DNA of 64,000 nucleotides from Druceiella hillmani (GCA_039881145.1 JAYKKI010000066.1:9687001-9751000); one strand, 5' to 3'; positions 12,039 through 25,114 are shown, counted from the first letter of the stretch. Made by a program: numbers and translations. The notes: a model not told the origin generated them from the letters alone.

Positions 12039-13028
12039 CAAAATATTGAGCAATATGTATCCACGAGAAGGTTAACTAAATGTAGAGAATGTAAATAATT
12101 CCTTTTGTCTGGCACCTATGCAATGAAATTTAAAACAGCATCGATTAGAAATGTACGGTAACTAAGTCTTTCTTATTTGTTACGTGATTGTTTCGCAAGG
12201 TTTAGCACTTATTTCTATAGTTAAACATGGGAAATCAAAATATTGAGCAATATGTATCCACGAGAAGGTTAACTAAACGTAGAGGATGTAAATAATTCAT
12301 TTTGTCTGGCACGTATGCAACGAAATTTAAAACAGCATCGATTAGAAATGTACGGTAACTAAGTCTTTCTTATTTGTTACGTGATTGTTTCGCAAGGTTT
12401 AGCACTTATTTCTATAGTTAAACATGGGAAATCAAAATATTGAGCAATATGTATCCACGAGAAGGTTAACTAAACGTAGAGGATGTAAATAATTCATTTT
12501 GTCTGGCACGTATGCAACGAAATTTAAAACAGCATCGATTAGAAATGTATGGTAACTAAGTCTTTCTTATTTGTTACGTGATTGTTTCGCAAGGTTTAGC
12601 ACTTATTTCTATAGTTAAACATGGGAAATCTAAATACTGAGCAATATGTATCCACGAGAAGGTTAACTAAACGTAGAGGATGTAAATAATTCATTTTGTC
12701 TGGCACGTATGCAACGAAATTGAAAACAGCATCGATTAGAAATGTACGGTAACTAAGTCTTTCTTATTTGTTACGTGATTGTTTCGCAAGGTTTAGCACT
12801 TATTTCTATAGTTAAACATGGGAAATCAAAATATTGAGCAATATGTATCCACGAGAAGGTTAACTAAACGTAGAGGATGTAAATAATTCATTTTGTCTGG
12901 CACGTATGCAACGAAATTTAAAACAGCATCGATTAGAAATGTATGGTAACTAAGTCTTTCTTATTTGTTACGTGATTGTTTCGCAAGGTTTAGCACTTAT
13001 TTCTATAGTTAAACAAGGGAAATCATAA
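12039..13028 (+). repeat. Five-copy 197-bp tandem satellite
   Basis: Units start at 12044, 12241, 12438, 12635 and 12832 (tattgag or tactgag), a constant 197-bp period. Copies 2-5 differ by only a few bases each. Copy 1 is more diverged (aaatgtagag, ccttttgtctggcacctatgc), and the end of copy 5 has aaacaaggg for aaacatggg. A marker site reads tacgg, tacgg, tatgg, tacgg, tatgg in copies 1-5, suggesting that copies 2-3 and 4-5 arose as a two-unit block. No coding potential is conserved across units. Confidence 0.98.
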
Positions 13029-14485
13029 TGATGGATTTTAGTTTCAAGAATATAACCGGTTAGATTTATTTCCGAGAAAATATTCTCAAAGAAATAACAA
13101 CAACTGACATCATTTACTTGGCCGCTATTAATGGATTGATAGACCTATGTACTTAATTACAGAATAAGAGTTTATGTTAAATATGTATGTATTTATAATT
13201 GATTTCAGTCGGTTTCTTTAATTTTTTTTCATTTAAGTTTAGAGAATTTAAATCAGCTTTGTTAATCAATAAATGCTTTAAAAGTGAATTTAGGTTGACA
13301 TCATTTTTCAACTAATAAACATAAACGTATTTTTGTATTTATTGAAAAACTGCAGAATACGTTAACTGACATTTTTCTAAATTCTTTTTCTGACGGAAAT
13401 TTCTCAATGTTAAGCAAATTAATACGTTGAGAAAAATTGAACATGTTGAATATATTATATTACAAATATTTGCTTCCCAGCACGGGTTAAATCAAAGTAT
13501 GATTATCACAAATTGCAACATAATAACGCTCGAATGATTATAGGGCTTCTCTTAGTTGCTTGGTTAGATAAACTATAAACAGCTTTATATTTTTTTAATA
13601 ACAATTAAGTTATGTTATATCTCTAAATATTGATGATTAAAATTTGGTATACAACGAGACCACTAAATAAGCCAAAGAGACCAAAAAAAGCACAAATCCA
13701 CTGATTTGAAATATTAAATAAAAAATATAGGCGAATGTCTTTTAAACACATTGTCACTAATTAAAAACTGGAAGCAAAAGTACGTTCGTATGATTTACCG
13801 CAACTAATCGTCACTACTAAATTGTTCTAATTTGTTTAAAATAAAATACTCTAACTTAATCTTTAATTTTATGCGTACCAAAATTATGCAAGACTTATTG
13901 CCAGCGTGTACAAAAATATAATTTCCTTTTTTAAATTCTTTACGATACTAACTAAAAAACCGGCTAAATACGGGTCAGACTATCGCATGTAAAGTTCCGT
14001 AGCACCGAACATTCTTAAACTTGTAAGTTTGTATTTCTCGAAGACACTGTGAAAAGCAAAGTTTTTACTGCAGTCTGTACCAAAAACAATCCATGTCTCA
14101 ATAACTATACAATATATTTTATTCAAACCAAATTGAATTTAAAGTTTATTTTAAGTTGTTGCTTTAATCTTTTTCATAATATTACACATGAAAGTTGAAA
14201 ATTTAAAAAAGAGACACTTTTTAAGATTTTACAAGCGTATATCTCAGTGACTGTTCCCTTAAATACAAAAGTTATTTTGGCATTTCCATATCATTTTAAA
14301 TCGATACTCCACATGCCTATATGCATTAGATTTTATTTTCTTTCCTTAGTTTGACGCATTGAATGCTACCTCTAATATTACTTTTTTCATAGTTCCATTA
14401 CTTCATTATATAGTAGTTCATATAGAAGATATCTACTATCCAAATGTCATCTATACAATTCCAATATTCTCCGAGTAACATAATT
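13029..14485. other. No gene recognised
   Basis: AT-rich sequence with no supported feature. Two copies of aaaatttaattcatggaat occur a little further on, at about 14964 and 14990. Confidence 0.4.
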
Positions 14486-14585
14486 GTGACATAGGGACAC
14501 CCAGACCGACTGCCGGACAGACGGACAGTGTAAAATTACAAAAGGTCCTTTTTTGCCCTTTGCCTACGAAACCCTAAAAATGGGT
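14486..14585 (+). repeat. Decayed dispersed repeat of lepidopteran type
   Basis: The order 'gacatagggacacccagaccgac', 'ggacagacggacag', 'aaaaggtccttttttgcc' and 'gaaaccctaaaaatggg' matches the widely seen 'cagacagacaga...gggttccgtttt...ggaaccctaaaa' repeat of moths and butterflies. Related pieces lie near 20.0 kb and 56.6 kb. The family name is not known to me. Confidence 0.5.
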
Positions 14586-15796
14586 TAGTTCGACTGTGAG
14601 GTGGCAATGGAACCTCTAATTTTTTACTGCGTCAATAACTAGACAGGGAGCGTAACACATAATAGTGGGCGGGCGAGAGTTACGGACGGTACGGTCAATG
14701 AGATAGCACAGCCCAGCTAATTGAATGTATTTATTCAGACGTCACATTTACGTTGATCTTCTGCTGATGATAAATGAATACTGGCTCACGTAGTAGCTAA
14801 ACAGGTTGTTACATTTCTTCCCCAAGTTTTAAAATGATTTTCCTATTACATCATAAAAGCATGAGAGTAGTTTTAGCTTCAAGCTCTTTTAATAAGATTT
14901 TTTCAAGTTTTTCTTTATTACAAGTGTAAACGTCGCCATGAGTAAGGATTAAGAGAGAAGTCAAAATTTAATTCATGGAATTATAATAAAATTTAATTCA
15001 TGGAATAGAGTTGAACTAATGCTTGGTCGTATCATCAGATAACACATCTTAACTCATTGCTGGGCCTATATAGCGCGTTGTTTTTAATAGAATCCGTAAA
15101 ACAAGAACACTCTAAGTTCTCTTACTTATTCTATTATTTCTTTCCTTCCTTTACTCGACGAGAGTCAGTTGCAAAACAAATAACGCCGCCGTATTTATAT
15201 AATGCACAAATGATATTTGACGATTATCTATACCTAATATTCTGGAAATTGCTGGAAAGAAGCGTGAGGCTCATTAGTTGCCAACGTAATATATGAGAGC
15301 TCGCAAAAAGAAGTCCCCATTATGAAGTCCCGAACCAATACCCTATATAGTAGTAAAGATTTCACAATGTAACGCCTCATGACGTGCAGCGTGGTTTCTA
15401 ATATATTTGAGTTTTTTTTTATTTGTATATTTCCCTTTATTATATGCATTTGAAAGGTATAAAGTGTCTAAAATATGTGTTAAAAAGATATATAAAAATA
15501 AAGGAAAATCAATTTCTTCAAAAAATGTCAAAAATATGTATCAACATACAAAAATAATGTCAGAGTATAACCATAGTACCCCGGATTTTACTCTAGTGCT
15601 TAGCATACCTCCCAATCAAACATTTGCTAAAAGCAAAGAGCCGCATACCACATTAACCTTAATCGGAGTAATGTCCTAAATTAATGGTCTAATTAAAATT
15701 TAATAAATTTTTCCTTTTTGACCATTCACGTTAGGATGTTATTTAAAAAATTAAACGCAATTAATAATTGGACTTCTCTGAATTCTTGCTAATAAT
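14586..15796. other. No gene recognised
   Basis: A slightly less AT-rich block at 14640-14810 (gggcgggcgagagttacggacgg and onward) contains no open frame of note. Frames at 15057-15296 and 15407-15679 lack ATG starts and family resemblance. Confidence 0.4.
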
Positions 15797-15858
15797 TTTA
15801 ACGCACTATTATACATCGTACATTCATTACATTTAACGCACTATTATACATCGTACAT
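15797..15858 (+). repeat. Direct duplication of a 27-bp unit
   Basis: tttaacgcactattatacat plus seven more bases occurs at 15797-15823 and again at 15832-15858, a 35-bp period. Confidence 0.9.
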
Positions 15859-16168
15859 ATATAGGCAGATGTAAATAAGGTTCACGGTAGGTAGAAAAAT
15901 ATGTGACTGCGGACGTGCTTCTTCAGTTGTTGTTATTTACTGTATACTGTTTAAAACAATGAATAAGAACTATTTCTGTTTCTTCCAATTCATATTGTCA
16001 AACCAAACTCAATAAAAATTTTTTGATTCGTATATCCCTTAGAACAAAAACAAGGGAAAAAAATGCCATGATGCCCTCGGCATCTAACTGGTAGGAGTAC
16101 ATATTGAAAACGTTGAATCATTTTATAATAATTTATACTCTTATTATTAAAGAAACTGGTGCAATAAA

Positions 16169-16170
<2 letters not shown>

Positions 16171-16227
<57 letters not shown>

Positions 16228-16230
16228 TAT

Positions 16231-16270
<40 letters not shown>

Positions 16271-16271
16271 T
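16171..16271. repeat. (TA)n-(CA)n-(TA)n compound microsatellite
   Basis: Alternating TA to about 16230, then eight CA units, then TA again. Confidence 0.95.
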
Positions 16272-17329
16272 AGGCAATGTACGATGATAATATATTTTTA
16301 TCTTTGGTTGTATGGCGTTTGTTCTCTCCACGATGATAATATATTATAAATGTAAAAGGTTATATGGATGGAGATCATTTAATCCATACCTTCGTAACTT
16401 CTGAGCGGATCTACACATAATTTTAATAGATATAATATTAGAATAGATTATATTCTATAATAGTGTGTAATATTTTTAGCTTTTTAGTTTCTGAGGGATA
16501 GCAAGCATAATTTTTGATGTTCTTACTGTGAGGGAAATTCTATAATATCATTTTAGCTTGTATTAACTCATAATATGTATACTAAATTTTACTTTTTATA
16601 ACTCGATTTTTATAACTCGATTGTTCTATTGAAGATGTGTGAATATTGAAAAAACTGCTGCCGTCCACGCGAATAAAATCACACCACAAGCTAGCAGTAA
16701 TATAAGTATTCTCCAAACTATGTCTTGGCTTTTGTCTTGCACAGCGGTGCGTAGCATGAAACATTAAAATGTCTAAATACAATATTCATTCGTCGTAAGG
16801 AATATTATTTAGCACTATTGTACTGCATCTAAAATAACAACAACACAGTCTAAGGTAGATAAATAAAAGTTTCCAATATCATATGGTTACCCCATTCCAT
16901 TTAAGAAACCAAGCGAATCGAACCTTGATAAAATTCCGAATGACAAAGTAGCATTAAAATTGGAGAACTATTCCAACCATGTGGAGAAAATCAAATAGCC
17001 TATTGTCCCAAACAAGCCGTATGGTTTTCTTCTACATTTTGTGAAGGAAAATTTTTAGTGATATGATGCTAACGCAGTACTGGTTGCATTAGTTTTTATT
17101 GTTTACGGGAAGTTACAAAAGGCACTACGTAATTGAGTCTCTATGTAAAGCATTTATTTTTGTCAAATGATATTACAACATAAAAATGTTGTATTTACGT
17201 TTAAAATACATTTAAAAATGTTGATAAATTCAGTGAAAAAATTCTTATTCGTTGGGAATATTCTTTTTCTGCAATAAATCAATGAGATATATTTTTATCA
17301 AAAATACGAATATCATATCAGCTTTTTAT
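16272..17329. other. No gene recognised
   Basis: AT-rich spacer. The motif cgatgataatatatt is repeated at about 16282 and 16331. The frame 16582-16782 (minus) has no recognised relatives. Confidence 0.4.
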
Positions 17330-17490
17330 TCCTTGTTCAATTCATCTTGGTTAGATTACCTTATAATTTTCCCTGTGCTCGTTTACACCTTTGTTGGATT
17401 ATTTGACATGAAATAAATTTTAGACGCCATTTTACAATTCACTGGTTCCTAGTTTTATGAATTGATATATTACATTTTAATACACACCTT
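17330..17490 (+). repeat. Dispersed repeat B, copy 1
   Basis: This segment is recognisably related to 50870-51020. Both contain the order tttgttg-g/a-attatttgacatg-g/a-aa, then a 'gacg..att..aca' block, then 'gattcctagt..tatg'. No reading frame is conserved, so it is an old non-coding transposon copy or other interspersed repeat. Confidence 0.55.
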
Positions 17491-17670
17491 ATTTCTAATG
17501 GGTGAATCACAGTCCGAAGCACAAATGTCACGCAGCTAATCATATACAAAGTACACAAATTAAATGTGGGGAAATTAAGTTTATTGCGAATATTAGCAAA
17601 ATGTGTAACTTGTAAACTGACACAGTATAAGTTTACTATTAGTTTTCTCGTCGACTCTGTTTTTATCCGT

Positions 17671-17697
17671 ATATATATATATATATATATACATATG

Positions 17698-17732
<35 letters not shown>

Positions 17733-17745
17733 ATATAAATATATA
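17671..17745. repeat. (TA)n microsatellite
   Basis: Alternating TA with acatatgta and tttata interruptions. Confidence 0.93.
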
Positions 17746-18589
17746 AGAGATTATCTAATTAAGTCGTATCGTAAGTGCTTTCATTTCCATGGATATGCAA
17801 TTTTGTCCTTAATTGTTGAGATCTTGTTAAATATTTTATGCATTTTCACATGTGTCTTTCATAAAAGTTGACCTAGTATTTGTTTCAAAAAGGGTCGATA
17901 AATGTTTGCATATATAAACATATACTCTTTATGTTGACGTCTTAGCATGCCGCTGTCTGGAAAACAAGTACTTTTTCCAATATACAATATTTTGGTTAAA
18001 TATAGAGAAGTAAGTAAAATATCAAGGTCAGTAAGCAGACGTCATTAAATAAACTTCATTAAAAAAAAATTAACAATAATTACTTAATTAATTATTATGT
18101 TTCAGGTAACCTCAGATAGAAAGAAACTGGTCGCGAAGAAAGTAATTTTAATGAAAATAAAAAATACTAATTTCCAGTTAACTTAGTAAATTGAACTTTT
18201 CGTACTTTGAAAATTGCATAATTGATTTTTAACCTTTTTTTAACGAGTATATAATGGACCAAACAAATTCCTTTATTCCACTTTTTACTAATTTTTTAAC
18301 ATTATTTGGAGATTATATTTTTGGTCATAATAATTTGTAATGTTTTTCTATTATGGCACCTTCATAATTGTAATAGCTGTCGTTTCCGCAATTTGTCGAT
18401 TGCATGCTTTCCGCCAAAACAGGTTTTTTGTCCACTGCTGGAGCTTCTTTCATGTACAGAATAAGATGTTGTATCACATTGGTTTAGTTTGCTACGGTAG
18501 GGTTGAATTATGAAAAAAGATACTACATGGTTCATACGTACTTCTTCGGTCAACTTTTCTTTTTGAGTCAGTCAAATGCTAACGTCCTT
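17746..18589. other. No gene recognised
   Basis: AT-rich. The minus-strand frame 18362-18553 has a fairly protein-like composition, including Ser- and Lys-rich segments, but no recognised domain. Confidence 0.35.
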
Positions 18590-18755
18590 TAATGACATGG
18601 CGTACCGAACAGAGGTCGAGCAGTTCTGGATTTGATGTTTACAAATATGTAGCTATTCATAAAGTTCCACAGATAAGTGAGAATAGCAGTTACACTAGTA
18701 CAAGAAGTTAAGCACTGCGATAGCCAAGCCGCCCCATACGCTGCTAACAAATTTA
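18590..18755 (+). repeat. Dispersed repeat A, copy 1 (decayed)
   Basis: It aligns by eye with 53690-53860. Shared blocks in order are atggcg, gagcagttctggattt/gactggattgatgttt, ccacagataagtga/ccacagactaatga, gcagtt, gaagttaagcactgcgat/gaagctatgcactccgat, and agccaagccgc/cgccaagccgc. This copy has lost most CpG bases relative to the other, as expected of an older, more mutated copy. The element type is unknown. Confidence 0.6.
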
Positions 18756-18805
18756 GAATTGTTCATTCAGTTTTCTCGTAAGTATTAGTTTGTTATAAGT
18801 ATTAG

Positions 18806-19010
18806 TTGTTTTTCATTATTTTGATCTTAGCAATTTTGGTGATAAGGTGGAGGAATATATTTTTGGGCACATTTTCAACAATACCACTGGAAATATTTGC
18901 ACATGTCATAAAAATGCAATCATCTCGTGTCTGTATGCTGAAATTCTTGTCTAGTACGTTTCTAAGAGGAGTAAAAATATTTTGTAAAAGTCTCAGAAAA
19001 CTATGAAATT
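18806..19010 (+). repeat. Dispersed repeat C, copy 1
   Basis: This shares a block with 19060-19260 and 55430-55690: ttagcaatttyggt, then gggaatatatttttgggcacattttcaacaa in short matched pieces, then ctggaaatatttg. The two nearby copies are 260 bp apart in direct orientation, so a local duplication is likely. Confidence 0.6.
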
Positions 19011-19059
19011 TACAATAATCCGTTTAGTTTTCCCCTAAGTTTAATTTGAATTCTGGTAA

Positions 19060-19260
19060 TGCAGTGTTCTTTTTTTCATTTTTTTGTCTTTAGCAATTTC
19101 GGTAATAGATTGGGGGAATATATTTTTGTGCACATTTTCAACAATATCACTAGAAATATTTGTATATGTAATAAAACTGAAAGCATTACGTGTATGAATA
19201 TTGAAATTATTGCCGAAACAATTAGGGATGTGAAGGACAAGTAACCGAATGAATTTCTGG
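19060..19260 (+). repeat. Dispersed repeat C, copy 2
   Basis: Close relative of 18806-19010, with the shared gcacattttcaacaatatcac core at about 19129-19149. It is followed by a tail (cagtctggctgtttgtattt) that again resembles lepidopteran interspersed repeats. Confidence 0.6.
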
Positions 19261-19944
19261 GTTTCTTTTCAGTCTGGCTGTTTGTATTTATACGCATTAT
19301 TGAGCAACTACTGACCCAATTCTGATTTATTTTTTACATAAAAATCAAGGGAATCAACCTAAAATAACAATTATCTTTAATTTATGGACACCCAGTGATA
19401 GATTAACCTATTCAGAATTATTCCAGTTTTAATTTTTTTTAATTTACGTGCCTCGTATTAGTACAATAACAAAATGATAACTTAGCATTTTGTAATACTC
19501 GAACACATACGTTAAATTATCTTATTAAATTACTGTTTCTATTCTAAAAATTGTGTATTTTTTTACTAAATATTCATTTTCAGTAATAAACAATGAGAGT
19601 CCAAACGTGTAGTAAAAACTTGAAAACTTCAGTTAGTTAAAACTGATACGCGGATAGGAGACTACTTAGAAAGATTTTTTTAGCTTATTTTTGCATTATT
19701 GGAAGTGGTCACCTTTTTATCGCTATGAAAGGAAATATCTGATAAAAGAAATCTCATAAACGAGCGACACACCCTAATTGCTAGAAATATTACAAATAAA
19801 ATTTTAACATATTTATGGAATCTATATGAATACCCGATGATTATTTTATAAGATATAAGACGTAAGAAAAAAATTCAGGTATATTGTTTACACTCTAAGA
19901 CTTTTTAAGAATATTTTGACTATTGAGGTAAATGTTAATATACT

Positions 19945-20075
19945 GTGTCCCTGTGCTAAATTTCACATTTATAAGATAAAACTATTCAAAAGAAAATCGG
20001 TTGAAATAGACAGAGAGATGGACAGATATGTAACTGATTTTATAAGAGTTCCGTCTTATTTATTTTGAGTACACG
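19945..20075 (+). repeat. Decayed dispersed repeat of lepidopteran type
   Basis: The order 'ctgtgctaaatttcac', 'gaaatagacagagagatggacag' (split here) and 'agagttccgtctta' matches the same family as 14486-14585. Confidence 0.45.
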
Positions 20076-20954
20076 GTTTTAAATAAGTCATAAATATTGA
20101 TCTTTTTAAAAAAATAGTAATCTGGAGTATTTCAGTGAACATTCTCGTCTTAAAAATATCTTGACTGAGATCAATTACATGATTGATTTTAGTCGATCGA
20201 TATGTACATTCAAAGGAATTCGTAGAAGCGGAATAGCTCAAGCTGAATTTCATGTTGGTTAAAATTAAATCAATGATTCTATACTTATGCTTAAGAAACA
20301 TAAATTGGTATTACTTTTCAAATTGCAAGAAATAATTGTGATTTCGCGAAAAATCATCCTAGAGAAATAAATAAAACTCAAAATGGAATAATATCCACGA
20401 CAACTGTAGAGATAAGAAAGTTTCTGAAATGAATAATACTATTTAAGTGAACAGCGCAGTTAGTTTCTTTTGCAGTTTAAGACCTTATAATTTCTTTTTA
20501 CACATAACGTTCCACACATTTTTGAATTGATATTTTGTTCTTTCTTTTCATACTATGCCCAACACTGAGTTTAATTTTAAGTCAGGTATATAACATTTCC
20601 TTAAATGATTATAACAAGTTTTTCCTTAGGTCAAGGGTAAGGGTCAATGGTCATTTAACTGAAAAGATCGAATCTTTTGGATTTCACAAGCATGATTGGG
20701 GGGATACACGTGTAGATTGGGGTTGTTTTCTAAAAGCGTGTGTACATTAATTATAAATTAATTGTACCTTCTCTGATTTGGTATAGTGCGTATTTCTGAT
20801 TTAGTATTTAGCATGAGTTGTATGTTTCAGGTACAACAAAGGGGACGACAGTTTTAATTTAACAAGGGTTGGTTTTTCGTGAGTATATTTCTTTTTCATC
20901 AAAAAAATTTAAATAAAAATGTATCATCATCCCCAATGAAATTCTTAGTTTTAG
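20076..20954. other. No gene recognised
   Basis: AT-rich. A short protein-like frame follows a splice-acceptor-like ttttccttag at about 20621-20630 (SFGFHKHDWGDTRVDWG), but it has no recognised family and no convincing upstream partner. Confidence 0.35.
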
Positions 20955-21065
20955 GGGTTTATAAAGAACTTCATAAATTCACAATATTCCGCACAGTCAA
21001 AGGTGATGTGAGTATTCGCGTTATCTTATTTTCATATTAGGAGGCAATGAAAGAAAAATGTCACA
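20955..21065 (+). repeat. Single relative of the 144-bp satellite unit
   Basis: The order acaatattccgcacagtcaa, gtgatg, ttatctta, catattagga, ggcaatgaaagaaaaatg matches units of the tandem array at 56840-57410, 36 kb away. This is one partial unit, not an array. Confidence 0.65.
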
Positions 21066-21499
21066 CATAAATAAATTCATTAGTGCTTTGTTTTCGTAAT
21101 ATTTTCTTTATTCAAGTGCAAATTAATAATATTAACTTATAAAAAAATATATTATCATTACTTCTCGATAAATTCAAGGAATAAACACAAGCTTCATTTA
21201 CAAACGGACAAAAAATTACGTAAAATGTTAGCACTTTTTCTTTTATTTCCCATGGAAATTTCTTTATGTTAAGCACGAGTGTAGTAATACAGTGATACAG
21301 CCACAATATGAATGTATAAGTATGAAATATAGATCCCCTTTCATAAATGGCGTTCTTTTGCCTACTTGTTATAATTCGCTGGATAATGACTTTCGAATGA
21401 ACCTTGAGATTCCCTTTACTGCTAGCTTGCAAAAATAAATGGCAAGAGTTAACTATTGCAAGTAATATTCTTAGATTTAGACCCTTAAAATTCTTCATA

Positions 21500-23689
21500 T
21501 AACTGAACTAATAACTATCAAATGTACTACTAATATATTCACAATTCCATCAATTCAAAACGACAGATCGAAGAAATCCAAAAAGTGGAGAACAGACAAA
21601 CGTCCTTCTAAACTGCAGTACATTTAATTAAAATTTACTTGTAGTAACTAGTCAGTACTGCTAAATAAATTAATTTTCTTCTCAGTAAGATATCAACCTT
21701 ACTAACTGTTGTTTTTTTTGCGTCTAATACAATAAATCGTATTAGCTGCTCTAATGGCGTCATTCTTTTTTACATTTGTATTTACCTTGATGTATCGTAT
21801 TCTATCAAAACATATTTGATATAAAAATATTTATTGCAAATTGATAGAATGAAAGGCCGACAAACATAATTGAGTGCTTATATTATGAAAGAAAGTTGAT
21901 TTTTTTAATTGGTTCACTTAGAAAAATGATTGAAAATAAAAATGAAAACCGGTCAAAGAAATGAATTCGTTCATTAGTATTTTTTTTCAATTAATTCAAC
22001 TGCTCGTTGAAGCCTTTTTTAAAAACTTATAATTTTGTTAATCTATTACGAGTTTTAATGAAATTGTTGTATCCACGTACAATTACAATAATACTAACGC
22101 GTAAATATAAATTTATCCTTGTGTTTGATTGAAAAAAATAATTTTACCACATATAGTTTTCTTAAAATCATATATTTAAAAATTTATCTATGTGGCCAAA
22201 ACTAGATAAATACACAGAATTGAAAATGACATATTTTCATACCGAGAGAAGTTTCTATGTGAATTTATAAATAAATCAAGTGTTCAACAGAATATTTCTG
22301 TTCAAAGTCATACCTAATATTGTTTTTGTTTATGTAAAAACAGGTGTAATTAATCCAGCTTTGGGATATGAAATGTAATTTTACTGATCACATCCTTCCG
22401 CTCCACTCGTATAAATCAAAATATAATCACTAACAACTGAGCCCAACCACAATCACCCGGATTTCATTTCCGCCTCCGGGCAGATGCTTCAATCGGGAAA
22501 TTGTAAACTGTAAAGCGCGTCAAAACCCACATTAACTATAATGGGAGTTATGTTTCATTATATCCTTCTCATTTGAGAAAGAGGGTGATCATTTGGAAAA
22601 TGAAACTCAGTTAATTAAACTTTATTGAATTATTTCTAATTATTTATAATTCATTTAATAAACAGAGTATGTGCCACAGAAAGAAAATATATATTTATGA
22701 AAATAATTCTTCAGAGCATTTTATTATATTTCATACATTTTTGTAATAATCTCTCTTCCGTTTTGATTTTATGAAATGAGTCGAGATATTAGTAGACGTA
22801 ACAAACAAAATAATTGAGGATACATTTCTTATCCCACTTTGTAAAACATAAACACACATTGTAATAAAAAACTTGTTTATCATTTATACAGGTGATTTGC
22901 GCATCGTATAACTATGTAAGAGTATGTGGAGACATTTTAAACTAAAAATTTATTCCTTATCTAATTATCATAAATCTTCAATCGAGTCGGCAACAATATT
23001 ACTACCGTCTGATTTTACGCAATTAAATATTTTCATTCAAAAGTCCGAACTAAAAATGTACACTTTGAGGTATAGACTTTTAAAAACCTATAAAATAATA
23101 TTTTTGATTTCCTTATAAAGCTTAATAGGTTTAGTCACAATTTTTTTCTTTCTATTTAATTTTTTAAAGTAAGTAACTAATTTAGTTAAATTGGAACAAA
23201 TAGCTAATTATGGTTTAAATTCAAAGCCTCACGAAAAAATGTTTAATTCGAAAAAAAAACTAAGAACTATTGAGTATTTTTTGCGGAGATTCATTCTGTT
23301 TAGCAGTACTGTTACGTGAGTAATATTTATGTTTTTCATTACTCAACACTAAACAAAATACCTGTCTCTTGTGACGATCGTTTTAAATTTTGAATTTTTC
23401 CGGTATTGTTTTTCAATTCTACTTAACAAAGTCTTTTTTACTCATGATTCCGTAATTTCATATTTTTGTCTTATGGTATTTTTCGAGGTATATTTTTGTG
23501 CTCAAAATATAATTAGTTTCCCTTCTGCCCTGCATACTCTCACATAGACCTTATCTATATATTTCTCTCCAATTTAAGCAAAGCAGTTTGTTAAAGAATG
23601 ATCTAATATAATTTAAAATTAATTTTTAAATTATAATGGTTCCTATAAAGTTCTAGAAATGGTGTCTTGACTTGATTTCATGGCATACT
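21500..23689. other. No gene recognised
   Basis: AT-rich. A less AT-rich patch at 22390-22520 (ccacaatcacccggatttc, cgcctccgggcagatg) has no open frame or RNA fold that I can name. Confidence 0.4.
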
Positions 23690-23790
23690 GCCTTTACCTC
23701 TGCGGCACAGCGCGATGACCGTTAACCGGTGTCGTTAACCGGCCGCTTGTCGAGCTAGGCCGGACTGGGGTTCTGGTTGTGTATAAGAGA
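23690..23790. other. GC-rich island of unknown origin
   Basis: About 100 bp of visibly GC-rich sequence stands out in an AT-rich region. It contains a repeated gttaaccgg (at about 23721 and 23733), ggccgcttgtcgagctaggc and ggactggggttctgg. It might be part of a SINE or an old coding transposon, but the polymerase III boxes do not fit and no frame is convincing. Confidence 0.4.
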
Positions 23791-25114
23791 TTGCTCTCGT
23801 TATATGCATCAATTATATACATTAAAGTATATAATAAATAAGAAAGTAAAAGTCGTAATAAGAAACATTCGGAAAATTAGGAAAACGTAATCATATACAC
23901 TTTTAGTAGAATGAAAATATAAATAATTATATTAATTTTTGAATAAATTTATTAAGCTTTGAACCTTATCATGAAAACAAACAGAAATATTGATTATAGA
24001 AAATTAAGTGATATTCCTTTTTAATTTTGATCTAATTCATGTCTTATAAAACATACTTATATAAGTTTAATATATTCGCTCGCATAATGATATAATGCAA
24101 ATATTATACAGAATTGAATATTGCATCATTCACAATATTTATATTACAATCTAAAATATTGTCAAAAATGAGCTTTATATGGAGTGACGGTAAGTGAAAC
24201 AGCTTTCAATGAACCCATCACCCATCAATCACAATCAAAATAATCTTTTGTGTTTAATATGGAGGCTGGCCATGTGAACCGTTATAGCACGCCACCCATA
24301 TAACTTTGCAAATATAAAACTTTCTAAAGGAAATATTTTCCATTTCACCAATAAATACAAAATACTTCGCCATTAGATTTAAGATAATTACAATTTTCAG
24401 TTGCAATTTTCTTGAATTGTTATTGTTTTACATTTCAATATTAATAGTGAAATCGCCACAAAATGATTATATTAGTACATTTATTATTCTCTACGTTAAT
24501 ATACAATTCTTTATTGTACAACGGATTTAACCTTATAAGTTCAAGTGATTATCCTTTCTGTTTCAAACCTAGTTTTAAAATATTATCTTTTTTTACTTTC
24601 TATTTGACTTGTGTTAACGGGTATTGAACACAAATTTTTTTTTTCGAAGTAGGTATGTTAGGAGTCTAATACCTTTTTCACATTTTTAACACGCCTTTAG
24701 CTTATATGAAACAACGTATATAAACCAATCTAGCAAGTCGACTTTTAACCACTTCTAGTTATTTGATAGATTTAAAAATACCCAAGTTATATAAGTCTGA
24801 TGATATGGCACAATCGGGCTGATATAATGATGGAAACGGGAGATTGTGATGGAGTCCAATGTCCCATAGTAAAACCATGGAGTTATTGCCCGTTCACGTC
24901 ACAATAAATAAAACGTATTTTTCAGTTTATTTATTAAGCTATTTTATGTTTTTTTTACGCCTTTTTATAATCTTCATCGATTCTTAGAAATCTTTTTAAT
25001 TTTTCTCATTTATTAAACAAATCCCATTAATTTTCTGCCATTTCTTTTATTCTCTCATACTTAATTCACGATTCCAAACTAATGTAAAAAAATATCTATG
25101 TAACACGTAAAACA

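Noticed and set aside
12039..13028. CRISPR-like or regulatory array interpretation of the 197-bp repeats
   Set aside because: Units are contiguous with no unique spacers and are far too long; this is an ordinary tandem satellite in eukaryotic DNA.
18690..18725. Resemblance of gaagttaagcactgcgat to the 5S rRNA internal region
   Set aside because: Similarity is confined to a few bases (gaagttaagca), does not extend to the rest of 5S rRNA, and is absent from the sister copy at 53.8 kb.
21112..21498. 128-codon minus-strand frame with an ATG
   Set aside because: The composition follows the AT-rich background, no domain is recognised and nothing around it supports expression. It remains the best of the rejected frames.
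23690..23790. tRNA-type SINE promoter in the GC-rich island
   Set aside because: The ggggttctgg segment does not fit the B box well, and no A box lies at the right distance.
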